Made by a program: the position numbers and the translations under genes. From assembly GCA_905480125.1 (NCBI GenBank), contig CAJQPE010000009.1, forward strand, positions 1 through 64,000: a DNA stretch of 64,000 nucleotides. Reading direction: 5' to 3'. The notes beneath the pieces are model-generated. The model did not search any database and was not told the DNA's origin. It saw nothing but the letters and a program-made list of their open reading frames with translations. Below are positions 39,080 to 48,884 of this stretch, one piece after another; position 1 is the stretch's first letter; every line of letters begins with the position of its first letter. This stretch comes from an uncultured Flavobacteriales bacterium. GTDB lineage: Bacteria > Bacteroidota > Bacteroidia > Flavobacteriales_G > NORP312.

Positions 39080-39718
39080 CTAAAAATTGAGTACCTCAAT
39101 TCGATTTCGGTGTAGTTCTATTTTTCCGTTTTTTTCAAGTGTTTTAAGTAATCGAGAAACTACGACCCTACTAGTATGGAGCTCATGAGCGATATCTTGA
39201 TGAGTCTTACTTATCGTTGTTGAACCATGTAATTTAACAGAATCTGTAAGGAATTTATATAACCGTTCGTCCATTTTCATAAACGCGAGCGAATCAATTG
39301 TCTCTAGCATTTCCATTAAACGATTATTATAACTTTCGAGCACAAATCCTCTCCAGGATTTAAACTTTATGAGCCATTCTTCCATTTTTGCTACTGGCAC
39401 CAATAACATTTCAGCATCGGTCTCTGCTATAGTCCTGATTTCGCTCTTTAGCCCCCCCATAGAACAAGTTAATGTCATAGTGCAGGTATCTCCATTTTCT
39501 AGAAAATAAAGGAGAAGCTCATCCCCTTCTTTATCTTCTCTCATTACTTTGATTGCTCCTTGAAGTAATAGTGGCATTACCTGAATTTGTTCGCCAATAT
39601 CTATAAGCACATCGCCTTCCTTGACTTTACGAACTCGTGAAATTGAAACGATTTCATTTACTAATGCATCCTCAAAAACAAATCCATAAAGCTCTTTAAA
39701 CCTATCTATTAGCTCCAT
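39080..39718 (-). CDS. Crp/Fnr family transcriptional regulator
   Basis: cNMP-binding fold then HTH STTISKTHQDIAHELHTSRVVVSRLLKTLEKNGKIELHRNRIEV; only cysteines are C79 and C85 (CTMTLTC). Confidence 0.92.
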   Translation of the reverse strand: MELIDRFKELYGFVFEDALVNEIVSISRVRKVKEGDVLIDIGEQIQVMPLLLQGAIKVMREDKEGDELLLYFLENGDTCTMTLTCSMGGLKSEIRTIAETDAEMLLVPVAKMEEWLIKFKSWRGFVLESYNNRLMEMLETIDSLAFMKMDERLYKFLTDSVKLHGSTTISKTHQDIAHELHTSRVVVSRLLKTLEKNGKIELHRNRIEVLNF

Positions 39719-40752
39719 AATTTAGCAAGTTCATTGAAATTTTTCTTTCCCTTAAGGTAATATTGAATGATAATTGAAGCTTGATAAACATTCGGAGGTA
39801 AACTAAAGTCTTGATTTTGCCTCTTCTTATAGGTTACTGAATATAATCGATAAAAACTAAAATGAGCTTTAAGAACCGCCAAAATATTAGCAAATTCAAA
39901 GCGAATTAAGAACTTTACACCTGCCAAACCATCAAGCAGCATTCTAAATGCCAATATTGTAATAAGGCTTTTTTGAGGATGATTTTTCACCAACATAAAA
40001 AGACTATTTCTAAAATTTAAGTACGTTTTCTTTGGGTTATTTTTTTGCAATGTTCCACCACCAACATGATAAACTGTTGATTTTGGTTCACACATTATCT
40101 TATAACCTCTGTTCTTTAATCGCCAACAAAGGTCAATTTCTTCCATATGAGCGAAAAAGTCAATATCGAGACCTCCAACCTCATGGTATGCTTTGGATCT
40201 AAGAAATAAACATGCTCCTGTTGCCCAAAATATTTCAATTGCATCATCGTATTGGGTTTTATCTTCTTCTAATGTGTCGAAGATTCTTCCTCTACAGAAT
40301 GGGTAACCAAACATATCAATAAAACCACCTGCGGCACCAGCATACTCGAAAAACTTATTATTTGAATAACTCTTAATCTTTGGTTGGCAAGCTGCTATGG
40401 AATCATCATTATCCATTAACCTAATAATAGGTTGAACCCAATTATCTGATACTTCAACATCTGAATTTAGAAGTACGTAGTAATCAGCTTTTATTCTTTC
40501 TAAAGCTTCAAAATAACCACCTGCATACCCTTTGTTTTCTTCTAGCTCTATACGATTTACATCGGGATGATACTCCCTTAAATATTGCATTGAATCATCG
40601 GTAGAAGCGTTATCTGCCACCCAAATTTCTGAACCTACAGAGTTCTTTATTACACCTGGCAAAAATTGTTTGAGGAATAATACCCCATTATAGTTAAGAA
40701 TAATAACTGCAACCTTTGCCACTTCCTTATTTCGGAGTATCGAAATATTCAT
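39709..40752 (-). CDS. Glycosyltransferase family 2
   Basis: VAVIILNYNGVLFLKQFLPGVIKN; YYVLLNSDVEV; GACLFLRSKAYHEVGGLDIDFFAHMEEIDLCWRLKNRGYKI. Confidence 0.93.
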   Translation of the reverse strand: MNISILRNKEVAKVAVIILNYNGVLFLKQFLPGVIKNSVGSEIWVADNASTDDSMQYLREYHPDVNRIELEENKGYAGGYFEALERIKADYYVLLNSDVEVSDNWVQPIIRLMDNDDSIAACQPKIKSYSNNKFFEYAGAAGGFIDMFGYPFCRGRIFDTLEEDKTQYDDAIEIFWATGACLFLRSKAYHEVGGLDIDFFAHMEEIDLCWRLKNRGYKIMCEPKSTVYHVGGGTLQKNNPKKTYLNFRNSLFMLVKNHPQKSLITILAFRMLLDGLAGVKFLIRFEFANILAVLKAHFSFYRLYSVTYKKRQNQDFSLPPNVYQASIIIQYYLKGKKNFNELAKLWS

Positions 40753-42262
40753 CGGTACGCGTACCGTAAGAATTTTCTGGGTTCATCTGATCAGGGTTCG
40801 TCCCTGGTTCTGTGCGTTTCTGTATTATCATTTTCCAGCGATAATTATTAACTTCTCCGTAAGCATCTGAATGAATTAACTCAAAATCATTAGTTGCTAG
40901 CTCTTTAGAATAAAATACAAATTTGATATTAGTTCTTCTATCAGTCTTATAATAATGCCAGATTTCGTATGGATAAGTATTAGGTTCTTGTTTCCTTTCA
41001 GAAATCACATTTGGCGGACCGTATTGTAAATAGACTCTACCCCTGTCTGTTTCGAAACCAAAATCTATCGGTGATTTAAAAATATCTTGAACAGTATTTA
41101 ATTTCAACTTATAATCGTTCCACGATTTTTCTGGGTTCATCGGATTTCTTGATTGCCAAAAACTAATAAAAAACTTTTGCTTCATTTCTAAACTGCCGTC
41201 CTTTTCTAGCTGATTACGAACGAAATTTCGCTCCAATTGAGATGAAATTGGATAAACGCTAGCTATATACATATTCATTGTGTCTTGATTAGTTATTTGC
41301 GAGACAAATCCTAAATCGATAATTGAACGTAAATCTGCTGCACTCATTTCTGCTGCTGGGTTACTTCTCTGAAAAAATGTTTTTCGAATTTTTATTAATT
41401 CGTTGGTCCTGTTGCGAACCTCCACAACTAATTGATAATTACCTGAAGGAAGATCATCGATGGCAAACTCTCCTAAAACAACATTTACTGGAGTTGCATC
41501 ATGCCGGACAAACCTTTTATATCTCGCCATTACCATATTTGTCTGATAAGATTCTATGTAATAATTAACAAGATACTTCTCGCCTGCTCCCAATATTTTA
41601 TTCGTATTGTATACCTCTGCGTAAAAACCTATTTTATCCATATTTGATGGATAAAAATTAGATACATAAGGAACAACATCATATCCACTTTTTGTTATTA
41701 TAGATTCCGTTTCCGATTTTGTAAATGACTCTACAAACTCTATATCAGATATGGTAATTGAATCTGTACCGAAATTTAACTCTATAGGTTGATATGATAT
41801 AAATGGTAATTCTTGAGAATGCATGTCTGCTATTTGAATCTCAAGCTCATAAGCACTGTTAGGCAATGAGAAGCGCTGTTGGTCTACAAAATTTATGAAA
41901 CTAGATATAGTGTCCTCTAGCTCGGGGCTCAGTAAATTATATTTTTTAAAGTTAATAATTTCTTCACCGTCTTTGAACACAAGTGTGACTTCAATTTTTC
42001 CTTGAAATTTACCATTTTCATTTTGCCTATATTCTACAGAGTTACCAATAATCGACATATAAGTTTCTATGTATGGACCTGACTCAGGAGAATAAAATGA
42101 TTTATACGAGAAAAACGCTTTTAATTTCTCGGCATTCGCTGTATGAGAAATCATTAAAATAGTAAATACTAGAAGGGCACGTGTCATCATTTTGTTGTGA
42201 ACTACAAAGCTAATAAAATTAGCAGTTTCGAGTGTTATTCTATTTTTTGTAAAAAAGATCAT
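40727..42262 (-). CDS. GWxTD domain-containing protein (start probably near 42190)
   Basis: C-terminal DFGFETDRGRVYLQYGPPNVISERKQEPNTYPYEIWHYYKTDRRTNIKFVFY is typical of the Bacteroidota GWxTD family. Confidence 0.8.
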   Translation of the reverse strand: MIFFTKNRITLETANFISFVVHNKMMTRALLVFTILMISHTANAEKLKAFFSYKSFYSPESGPYIETYMSIIGNSVEYRQNENGKFQGKIEVTLVFKDGEEIINFKKYNLLSPELEDTISSFINFVDQQRFSLPNSAYELEIQIADMHSQELPFISYQPIELNFGTDSITISDIEFVESFTKSETESIITKSGYDVVPYVSNFYPSNMDKIGFYAEVYNTNKILGAGEKYLVNYYIESYQTNMVMARYKRFVRHDATPVNVVLGEFAIDDLPSGNYQLVVEVRNRTNELIKIRKTFFQRSNPAAEMSAADLRSIIDLGFVSQITNQDTMNMYIASVYPISSQLERNFVRNQLEKDGSLEMKQKFFISFWQSRNPMNPEKSWNDYKLKLNTVQDIFKSPIDFGFETDRGRVYLQYGPPNVISERKQEPNTYPYEIWHYYKTDRRTNIKFVFYSKELATNDFELIHSDAYGEVNNYRWKMIIQKRTEPGTNPDQMNPENSYGTRTDEYFDTPK

Positions 42263-42302
42263 TTAGTATTTCGATATTCAAATGTATTTATATTTTTGCA
42301 GC

Positions 42303-42390
42303 GGAGAATTGGCAGAGTGGTCGAATGCACTAGTCTTGAAAACTAGCGTACCGCAAGGTACCGAGAGTTCGAATCTCTCATTCTCCGCCA
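42303..42390 (+). tRNA. tRNA-Ser (anticodon TGA), encoded CCA
   Basis: Acceptor GGAGAAT/ATTCTCC, discriminator G, CCA; loop CTTGAAA; long variable arm; T-loop GTTCGAATC. Confidence 0.95.
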
Positions 42391-42394
42391 CTAT

Positions 42395-42420
42395 AAAAAA
42401 GCCCCTTTTGGGGCTTTTTT
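42395..42420 (+). terminator. Intrinsic terminator after tRNA-Ser
   Basis: AAAAAAGCCCC-TTTT-GGGGCTTTTTT. Confidence 0.9.
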
Positions 42421-42575
42421 ATGCTTTACATTTTCACATTCGACATAATTCAATACTACGTATTTGTTACGTTTTTAGTGCTAAGTACTTAGTAAATGGT
42501 AGGTATAGGTTGACGAGTGGTCATAACTATCCAATGCACAGCAACTTTTAATTTACAAGAACCATATTCGTCTTA

Positions 42576-42607
42576 TAAATAAAATTGACATGAATTATCA
42601 TGTCAAT
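42576..42607 (-). terminator. Intrinsic terminator candidate for the 42645..43514 gene
   Basis: Perfect 10-bp IR ATTGACATGA-ATTA-TCATGTCAAT; on the minus strand followed by TTTTATTT. Confidence 0.55.
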
Positions 42608-42644
42608 ATAGTTTTCGATAAACAACTCTGATAATTATTAGCTT

Positions 42645-43514
42645 TTAACGCATAAACTTTCCGGTAATTCCAACCGCAGGAATTACATAGGTGTAAAATC
42701 CTTGAGGCAGGTTTTTAGTTGACAAATGGCCTATAGATAGTGACTTCACATGCTGACCAGCTGCATTATAAACCAAAATATCACCAATATCTTCTTTTTC
42801 CGGATTATCAATAAATAGTTTATTAGCTGCATAATAAACCTCAACTCTAGTTTCTATTATTTCAGCTACAGCATTAATAATTGTATTGTAAATTAGTGCT
42901 AAGTCATCAATCCAAATTTGACTACCAACAACTGCATTAAAACCATCTGAGCTGGAAATGAGATTTACCGCTTTAGACGGTGTATTCGAATTTCTATACT
43001 CGAAAGGGACCGAAAACCTTGTGTACTGACTAACCGAAGAGCTAGGAGTTACAAATCGAGCGTGAGCAATCGTATCTTCTGTCCCATTTTTTAAAACCAT
43101 CTCAACTGTTCCTCTATCGCTTCCCGATTGTGAATATTTATAATACCCTACCAAGCTATCTGGTTTTTCAGCAAAAGATACACCGCCAGTTACACCATAA
43201 GGAGATGTAGTTTGGATGTCTCCAGTAGCCGCTACACCATTTATATCTGGGTTGTTCGGAGGGAAAACCGGTGGATTAATTGTGACTAATTTAATACAAT
43301 ACGAGCCTGATCTTGCGTCAGTAGATTTAAAACAAGTTTGGCCAATGGTGCTAGCTAAAATACCCAAAGCAGTATTAACAGTATTCCATCCAGTTGGTTT
43401 ATCTTCCATCCCGGATGATGGGTTATCCCAGTTCTCAAAACCACCATTTTCCATCTGCTGACCAAAAGATGAGATACTAATAAAAATAAAAATGGATGTA
43501 ATAATTTTTTTCAT
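42645..43514 (-). CDS. Secreted protein with T9SS-like C-terminal region and carbohydrate-binding-like (PCMD-type) domain
   Basis: FGQQMENGGFENWDNPSSGMEDKPTGWNT; C-terminal IGDILVYNAAGQHVKSLSIGHLSTKNLPQGFYTYVI. Confidence 0.75.
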   Translation of the reverse strand: MKKIITSIFIFISISSFGQQMENGGFENWDNPSSGMEDKPTGWNTVNTALGILASTIGQTCFKSTDARSGSYCIKLVTINPPVFPPNNPDINGVAATGDIQTTSPYGVTGGVSFAEKPDSLVGYYKYSQSGSDRGTVEMVLKNGTEDTIAHARFVTPSSSVSQYTRFSVPFEYRNSNTPSKAVNLISSSDGFNAVVGSQIWIDDLALIYNTIINAVAEIIETRVEVYYAANKLFIDNPEKEDIGDILVYNAAGQHVKSLSIGHLSTKNLPQGFYTYVIPAVGITGKFMR

Positions 43515-43550
43515 AATCCAAATGTAAAATATTTGAACTATGAAATTGAA

Positions 43551-44444
43551 TTATTGCCCAATTAGTTCAAGGGCTGTTTCTTGACAACCTGGATCACAGG
43601 TTGTAACAAACGTATTAATGTCAAGTAATACACACATGTCTTTTCTCGAAACATCTGTTGCTCTAAAAAACCCAATTGCGCCTTCAGACATGTTGGAAGG
43701 TGGATTAGCTGGAGGCCCATCAAATGGGCTACCTCTAAATGTTTCTAACTGCAAACCGTACAAATAATCATAGTACCCTTCACTTATCGATTTCATTTCA
43801 AGCATCATTGTTTTGTTATATGGGTCAACTTTTTCAGTATCAATCAACACAACCAAAACACCTACAAAATCAGAACCATCAACAAACTCATCATCACCAT
43901 ACCATTTTTCTGTTACAGTGTCTGAGATTAATATACCATCTTCATAATAATTCCAAAGATAATAATCACCCAATCCTTTTGGCTCCTGGGCCGACATTAA
44001 AATTAAATATTCATCACCTAAAAACAAACTTGTTGTGTCTCCTGGAATCAAAAAAGCACAATCAATATCTCCAACAGGATTCAATGTTTCTCGAGCCCAA
44101 TAGTAATTGCCATCTTTCTCTATAGACAATAAATAATCTTGATTTTCATAACCTCGAACAGTATCTAATGTTTCATAAATACCTGGCTCTATTTCAGTTA
44201 AAATATGAGTATATCTAGCATCTTGTATAGTAACGTTAGCACCTTTAACTGGGGGTGCAGGATTATCATTAAAAACATCTGTACTATAAGTAAGTTCTAC
44301 TCTATGAGCCATAGTCATAGTGTTAATTTCCCCATCTATAACGATAATTGGATCTTGGTTACCAACATTAAAATCAACTACTTCTGTACACCCTGACAAA
44401 GCAACTGATAGTGATAATAAAATTATTTTTTCAATCTGCTTCAT
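43551..44444 (-). CDS. DUF4249 domain-containing lipoprotein
   Basis: Lipobox ALSGCTEVVDF; VIDGEINTMTMAHRVELTYSTDVFNDNPAPPVKGANVTIQDA; paired with a TonB receptor. Confidence 0.82.
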   Translation of the reverse strand: MKQIEKIILLSLSVALSGCTEVVDFNVGNQDPIIVIDGEINTMTMAHRVELTYSTDVFNDNPAPPVKGANVTIQDARYTHILTEIEPGIYETLDTVRGYENQDYLLSIEKDGNYYWARETLNPVGDIDCAFLIPGDTTSLFLGDEYLILMSAQEPKGLGDYYLWNYYEDGILISDTVTEKWYGDDEFVDGSDFVGVLVVLIDTEKVDPYNKTMMLEMKSISEGYYDYLYGLQLETFRGSPFDGPPANPPSNMSEGAIGFFRATDVSRKDMCVLLDINTFVTTCDPGCQETALELIGQ

Positions 44445-46852
44445 TAAAATTTAAAATTATATGTTATCGAGGGAACTATATCAAATAAGTATGTCAATTT
44501 TGCATCGTACTTATTCGGATTTGCATCGTTTTGAACGAAGTTAATAGCATAAGGGTTTTTTCTACGATAAACATTATAAACAGAGAAATTAATACCATGC
44601 TCATACTTTTGCTTGATTTTTTTAAGGTCGTAAGTTAATGCAAAGTCTAAACGATGGTAATCAGGCATTTTACCTCCGTTACGCTCAGAATAAATAGTTA
44701 CAAGTTGACCTTGATATTCATATTTACCAACAGGAACTGTCATTGGCGCGCCAGTAACATAAACCCAGTTAGCTGATAAATTTAAGCGATCTGTAAAATC
44801 GTACGCGGCCACAATTGCAATATTATGCCTTCTATCATGATTTGCTAGATATGGATTTCCATTATTAATACCAGGAGTTTGTTTAATGGTTCTTGACAGG
44901 GTATAACTTATCCACCCGGTTAAATTACCTTTTTGCTTGTTAATATATAATTCGAGGCCATAAGACTGTCCATCGCCTACTCTTATTTCGCCATCTAATT
45001 TCCGATTAAAAATTAAGTTAGCATGATCTTTCCAATCAAGCTGATTGTACATTTTTTTATAATACACTTCAACAGAAGTTTCAAACATGTTTTTTTTGAA
45101 ATTCTTAAAATATCCCATTGCAACTTGATCTGCCAATTGAGGTTTAATATTTGGACTACTAGCCACCCAAATGTCTATCGGTGTTCCGCCTGAAGTATTG
45201 GTTGCTAAATGCAAATATTGACGCATTCTGTTATAAGATGCTTTAACAGAGCTGACATCATTAATTTTATATTTAATTGAAATACGTGGCTCTGGACCGT
45301 GATAATTGTTGTAAAGATTAAAATTATCATGATATGCATTGGTGTCAGCTACTTCATAGTTTTCATCATAAACTAACACAGTATCACTTGGGTTATAATA
45401 CCCATCTGGATTATAGTCTAATTTTCCGTTTTTAAAAGTAATATTTGTCTTATTTTCATTGTAAAATTGAGTTGAATTTGAAAAGATTGAATATCGAAGA
45501 CCGTATTGGGAACTCCATCGATTTCCAATTTTCATCTCATTAGAGATATAAATAGCGTTTTCCCATGCGTATTTATTAGCAATTGCAATAGAATCAAATT
45601 CACTATCCGGATTAATTGGATAAAATTCTGCCGGGATAAGTTTATAAAAAGTAGATTCCCAGCCAAATTTTATGGTATTCTTTGTGTTTAAATAATAGGT
45701 GTAATCATTTTTAAGTGAATTGTTTTTCACTCGCGAATTCCATTCGAAAGCATTATTTCCTTCGGGGATACCAATTTGATAATCAAAATTACTTTTTATA
45801 TAAGTTAGATTAGAAAAAAGTTTATCTGAAAACAAATGATTCCAGCGCACTGTTCCGGTTTTGTTTCCCCATGTAATACCAAAAGAATTGTTCAAACCTA
45901 ATGCATCTCTTCCTGAGTAATAAGAAGCAAATATCCTGTTTTTGTCGTTAATTTTAAAGCTTGTTTTACCATTTAAATCATAAAACCATAAATCACTATT
46001 TTGAATTTCTTCTCTGGGACTAAGTGGAGTAAAAACATCAATATATGTTCTTCTTCCCGAAAGTATAAACGACCATCTGTCTTTAATAATAGGTGCTTCA
46101 ATGGTCAAGCGGCTAGATATAATACCTATACCACCTGAAACAGATAACTTTTTTTGATTTCCCTCTTTCATTCGCACATCTAAAACCGAAGATAATCTTC
46201 CCCCATATTCCGCTGGTATACCCCCTTTATAAAGCTGTGCACCCTTTATGGCATCTGCATTAAAAACCGAAAAAAAACCAAGTAAATGCGAAGCATTGTA
46301 AACCGAGGCACCATCGATCAATATTAAATTTTGATCTAAACCACCTCCACGAACAAAAAATCCAGTTGAACCTTCACCTCCAGATTGAACTCCTGGTAAT
46401 AATTTTATCGCTCTCAAAATATCAACTTCTCCCATCAATGCAGGGATTTTTTTAATAGTTTCCATTTCCATTTTAACAACACTCATTTCAATAGATTCTA
46501 CATTATTATTTTCAGCCTCACCAACTACTTCAAACTCTTTAAGCACTTCCGCATTGGTACCTAACTCGGTGTCTTTCTTTAAATTCTGAGAAAGTTCAAT
46601 GGTCTCAGTTATCGGAGCAAATCCAACAAATGAATATGTTACAGTGTAATTGCCTTGAGGGATTGTTAAGGAATAGTATCCATAGATATTAGTTACACCA
46701 CCAGTACCTAATTCCTTAACGAAAATTTGTGCACCAAGCAGTTCTTCTCCTGTTTCTGCATCTGTAACATAGCCACTAATTGTAAACTTATTTTGCGCAA
46801 ATGAAACAGAAAGAATAAGTATGAATAAAAAGGTTAAAATTCTGGCTAACAT
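44444..46852 (-). CDS. TonB-dependent receptor
   Basis: ISGYVTDAETGEELLGAQIFVKELGTGGVTNIYGYYSLTIPQGNYTV; plug STGFFVRGGGLDQNLILIDGASVYNASHLLGFFSVFNADAIKG; C-terminal ITYNFKF. Confidence 0.95.
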   Translation of the reverse strand: MLARILTFLFILILSVSFAQNKFTISGYVTDAETGEELLGAQIFVKELGTGGVTNIYGYYSLTIPQGNYTVTYSFVGFAPITETIELSQNLKKDTELGTNAEVLKEFEVVGEAENNNVESIEMSVVKMEMETIKKIPALMGEVDILRAIKLLPGVQSGGEGSTGFFVRGGGLDQNLILIDGASVYNASHLLGFFSVFNADAIKGAQLYKGGIPAEYGGRLSSVLDVRMKEGNQKKLSVSGGIGIISSRLTIEAPIIKDRWSFILSGRRTYIDVFTPLSPREEIQNSDLWFYDLNGKTSFKINDKNRIFASYYSGRDALGLNNSFGITWGNKTGTVRWNHLFSDKLFSNLTYIKSNFDYQIGIPEGNNAFEWNSRVKNNSLKNDYTYYLNTKNTIKFGWESTFYKLIPAEFYPINPDSEFDSIAIANKYAWENAIYISNEMKIGNRWSSQYGLRYSIFSNSTQFYNENKTNITFKNGKLDYNPDGYYNPSDTVLVYDENYEVADTNAYHDNFNLYNNYHGPEPRISIKYKINDVSSVKASYNRMRQYLHLATNTSGGTPIDIWVASSPNIKPQLADQVAMGYFKNFKKNMFETSVEVYYKKMYNQLDWKDHANLIFNRKLDGEIRVGDGQSYGLELYINKQKGNLTGWISYTLSRTIKQTPGINNGNPYLANHDRRHNIAIVAAYDFTDRLNLSANWVYVTGAPMTVPVGKYEYQGQLVTIYSERNGGKMPDYHRLDFALTYDLKKIKQKYEHGINFSVYNVYRRKNPYAINFVQNDANPNKYDAKLTYLFDIVPSITYNFKF

Positions 46853-46956
46853 GTTTCTTAATTTCTAACGCTCGCAAAGATGAATCATTTTTAACTTTAT
46901 TCCCAACTTTAAAAACAATCGGAAACATAAATTGTTCAATATTCGAGTAGTAAATT

Positions 46957-47568
46957 CTAATCAACCAAACCAAGACCTTGGCGAATAATAACGGCTTCGC
47001 CCTTAGTACAATCAATAACAGTTGAGGCTACATTTTTACCGTATCCACCATCTATCACTAAGTCAATGTCGTTTGAATATTTTTCATGAATTAACTCTGG
47101 ATCTGTTGTGTATTCTACCACCTCATCATCATCATGCACTGAAGTAGAAACTATTGGATTACCTAATTCTTTTACCACATCACGAATAATGTTATTATCT
47201 GGCACTCGAATTCCAATGGTCTTTTTATTTGCCTTGAACAATTTAGGAACATTATTACTCGCGTTTAAGATAAATGTAAACGCACCCGGAAGGGCTTTTT
47301 TCATCATTTTGAAAACTGAATTATCCATCGGTTTGCAGAAATCAGATAAGTGGCTTAAGTCATAGCAAATTAGAGAAAAGTTGGCATCCTTCAACCTAAC
47401 ACCTTTAATTCGAGCCATTTTTTCAACAGCACGACTATTGAACAAATCGCAACCAATAGAATAAACAGTATCGGTAGGAAAAATAAATAGCCCGCCTTTT
47501 TTGAGGTGAGCTACTACTTTCTGGATTTCCTTTTGATTAGTATTTTTTGGATATATTTTTAGTAACAC
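46957..47568 (-). CDS. L-threonylcarbamoyladenylate synthase family protein (YciO-like)
   Basis: GGLFIFPTDTVYSIGCDLFNSRAVEKMARIKGVRLKDANFSLICYDLSHLSDF; TIGIRVPDN; IVSTSV. Confidence 0.9.
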   Translation of the reverse strand: MLLKIYPKNTNQKEIQKVVAHLKKGGLFIFPTDTVYSIGCDLFNSRAVEKMARIKGVRLKDANFSLICYDLSHLSDFCKPMDNSVFKMMKKALPGAFTFILNASNNVPKLFKANKKTIGIRVPDNNIIRDVVKELGNPIVSTSVHDDDEVVEYTTDPELIHEKYSNDIDLVIDGGYGKNVASTVIDCTKGEAVIIRQGLGLVD

Positions 47569-48233
47569 TATACTTTAACTTCTTGACTTTTTGCGTGATC
47601 TGCTAAAAAAGTTGCTAAACCATTAGTGGTTAGCGGGTGATTAACCAATGCCAAAATCGCACTTAATGGTCCTGTCATTACATCAGAACCAATTTGTGCG
47701 CAATTAATAATATGCATCGGGTGACGAACAGAAGCAGCGAGTATTTCGGTTTCGTAACCATAGTTGTCATAAATCAATCGAATTTCTTCAATCAATCTAA
47801 GGCCATCAGTAGAAACATCGTCAAGTCTTCCAATAAATGGAGAAACATAAGTTGCACCTGCTTTTGCTGCAATAAGAGCTTGACCAGAAGAAAATATCAA
47901 TGTACAGTTGGTCCTAATTCCTTTATCCGAGAAGTACTTCAATGCTTTTATACCATCCCTAATCATTGGAATTTTTACAACGATTTTATCGTCTAAAGCT
48001 GCTAATATCTCACCTTCCTTTATCATTCCTTCAAAATCGGTAGCAATCACCTCAGCACTTACTTTATCATCAACTAAATTACATATTTCGCGATAATGCT
48101 GTAAAATGTTTTCTTGCCCTATAATTCCCTCTTTAGCCATAAGAGATGGATTTGTTGTTACTCCATCTAAAACTCCTAATTCTTGTGCTTCTTTAATTTG
48201 TTCAAGGTTTGCTGTATCAATAAAAAATTTCAT
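47568..48233 (-). CDS. Fructose-6-phosphate aldolase / transaldolase-like
   Basis: [68 protein letters not shown]. Confidence 0.95.
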   Translation of the reverse strand: MKFFIDTANLEQIKEAQELGVLDGVTTNPSLMAKEGIIGQENILQHYREICNLVDDKVSAEVIATDFEGMIKEGEILAALDDKIVVKIPMIRDGIKALKYFSDKGIRTNCTLIFSSGQALIAAKAGATYVSPFIGRLDDVSTDGLRLIEEIRLIYDNYGYETEILAASVRHPMHIINCAQIGSDVMTGPLSAILALVNHPLTTNGLATFLADHAKSQEVKV

Positions 48234-48374
48234 GGTTTATAGTTTTATTTAATGCAAAAATACAATTGTTTGTTACTGAGAATTTCGAAAGTAATCAACA
48301 GTTGTTTATAAGTTGATTTACTGTTTGTCATGATAAGTCTATTCTATAGCTTAATTTGCTAAAAATTTAGAAAA

Positions 48375-48884
48375 ATGAAAAACCTCATTTTAACTTTAAC
48401 AATAATATCATTATCGCTATGTTCTTTTGGTCAAATAATAGAGCCTGCATCGCCTTATAACTTCGCTGCCGGAGCTAGAGCCGGTTTTTTAACTGCTGGA
48501 ACGGCCAAGTACTTCCTACTTGAACAAATCGCAATAGAAGGTATTGTGGGAATCCGATCTTTTCAAGGGCCGCATGCCTCACTTTTAGGGGAATATCACC
48601 TAGCTCATGTATTTAATATTGAAAATATGTATATGTTTTTTGGTGGAGGGGCGAACATAGGTTACGCCAGACGAACAAGTACAGACATTAATGGAGTTTC
48701 TAAAACCTTATCATCTGCTTATTTCGGATTAGAGGGAATATTCGGTTTTGAATATAACTTCACTCAGCTAATCGACTTCCCTTTAGCTATAAGTATAGAC
48801 GTAAGACCTGGATTTGATACTTACCCTTCTCTTAGACCTATTTTTGGTGCTACAGGTATCTCTATTCGGTATATTTTTATTTAG
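48375..48884 (+). CDS. Hypothetical outer-membrane beta-barrel-like protein
   Basis: Signal peptide; Gly/aromatic alternating strands. Confidence 0.55.
   Translation: MKNLILTLTIISLSLCSFGQIIEPASPYNFAAGARAGFLTAGTAKYFLLEQIAIEGIVGIRSFQGPHASLLGEYHLAHVFNIENMYMFFGGGANIGYARRTSTDINGVSKTLSSAYFGLEGIFGFEYNFTQLIDFPLAISIDVRPGFDTYPSLRPIFGATGISIRYIFI

Noticed and set aside
42282-42551. 89-aa ORF on the + strand
   Set aside because: Entirely overlaps tRNA-Ser and its terminator; translation of a structural RNA gene.
42584-42607. 24-bp palindrome as a Crp/Fnr operator
   Set aside because: Lies between convergent 3' ends and is followed by a T-rich tract on the minus strand; better explained as a terminator.
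43739-44125. 128-aa + strand ORF rich in His/Asn/Gln
   Set aside because: Antisense of the DUF4249 gene; low-complexity composition typical of spurious frames.
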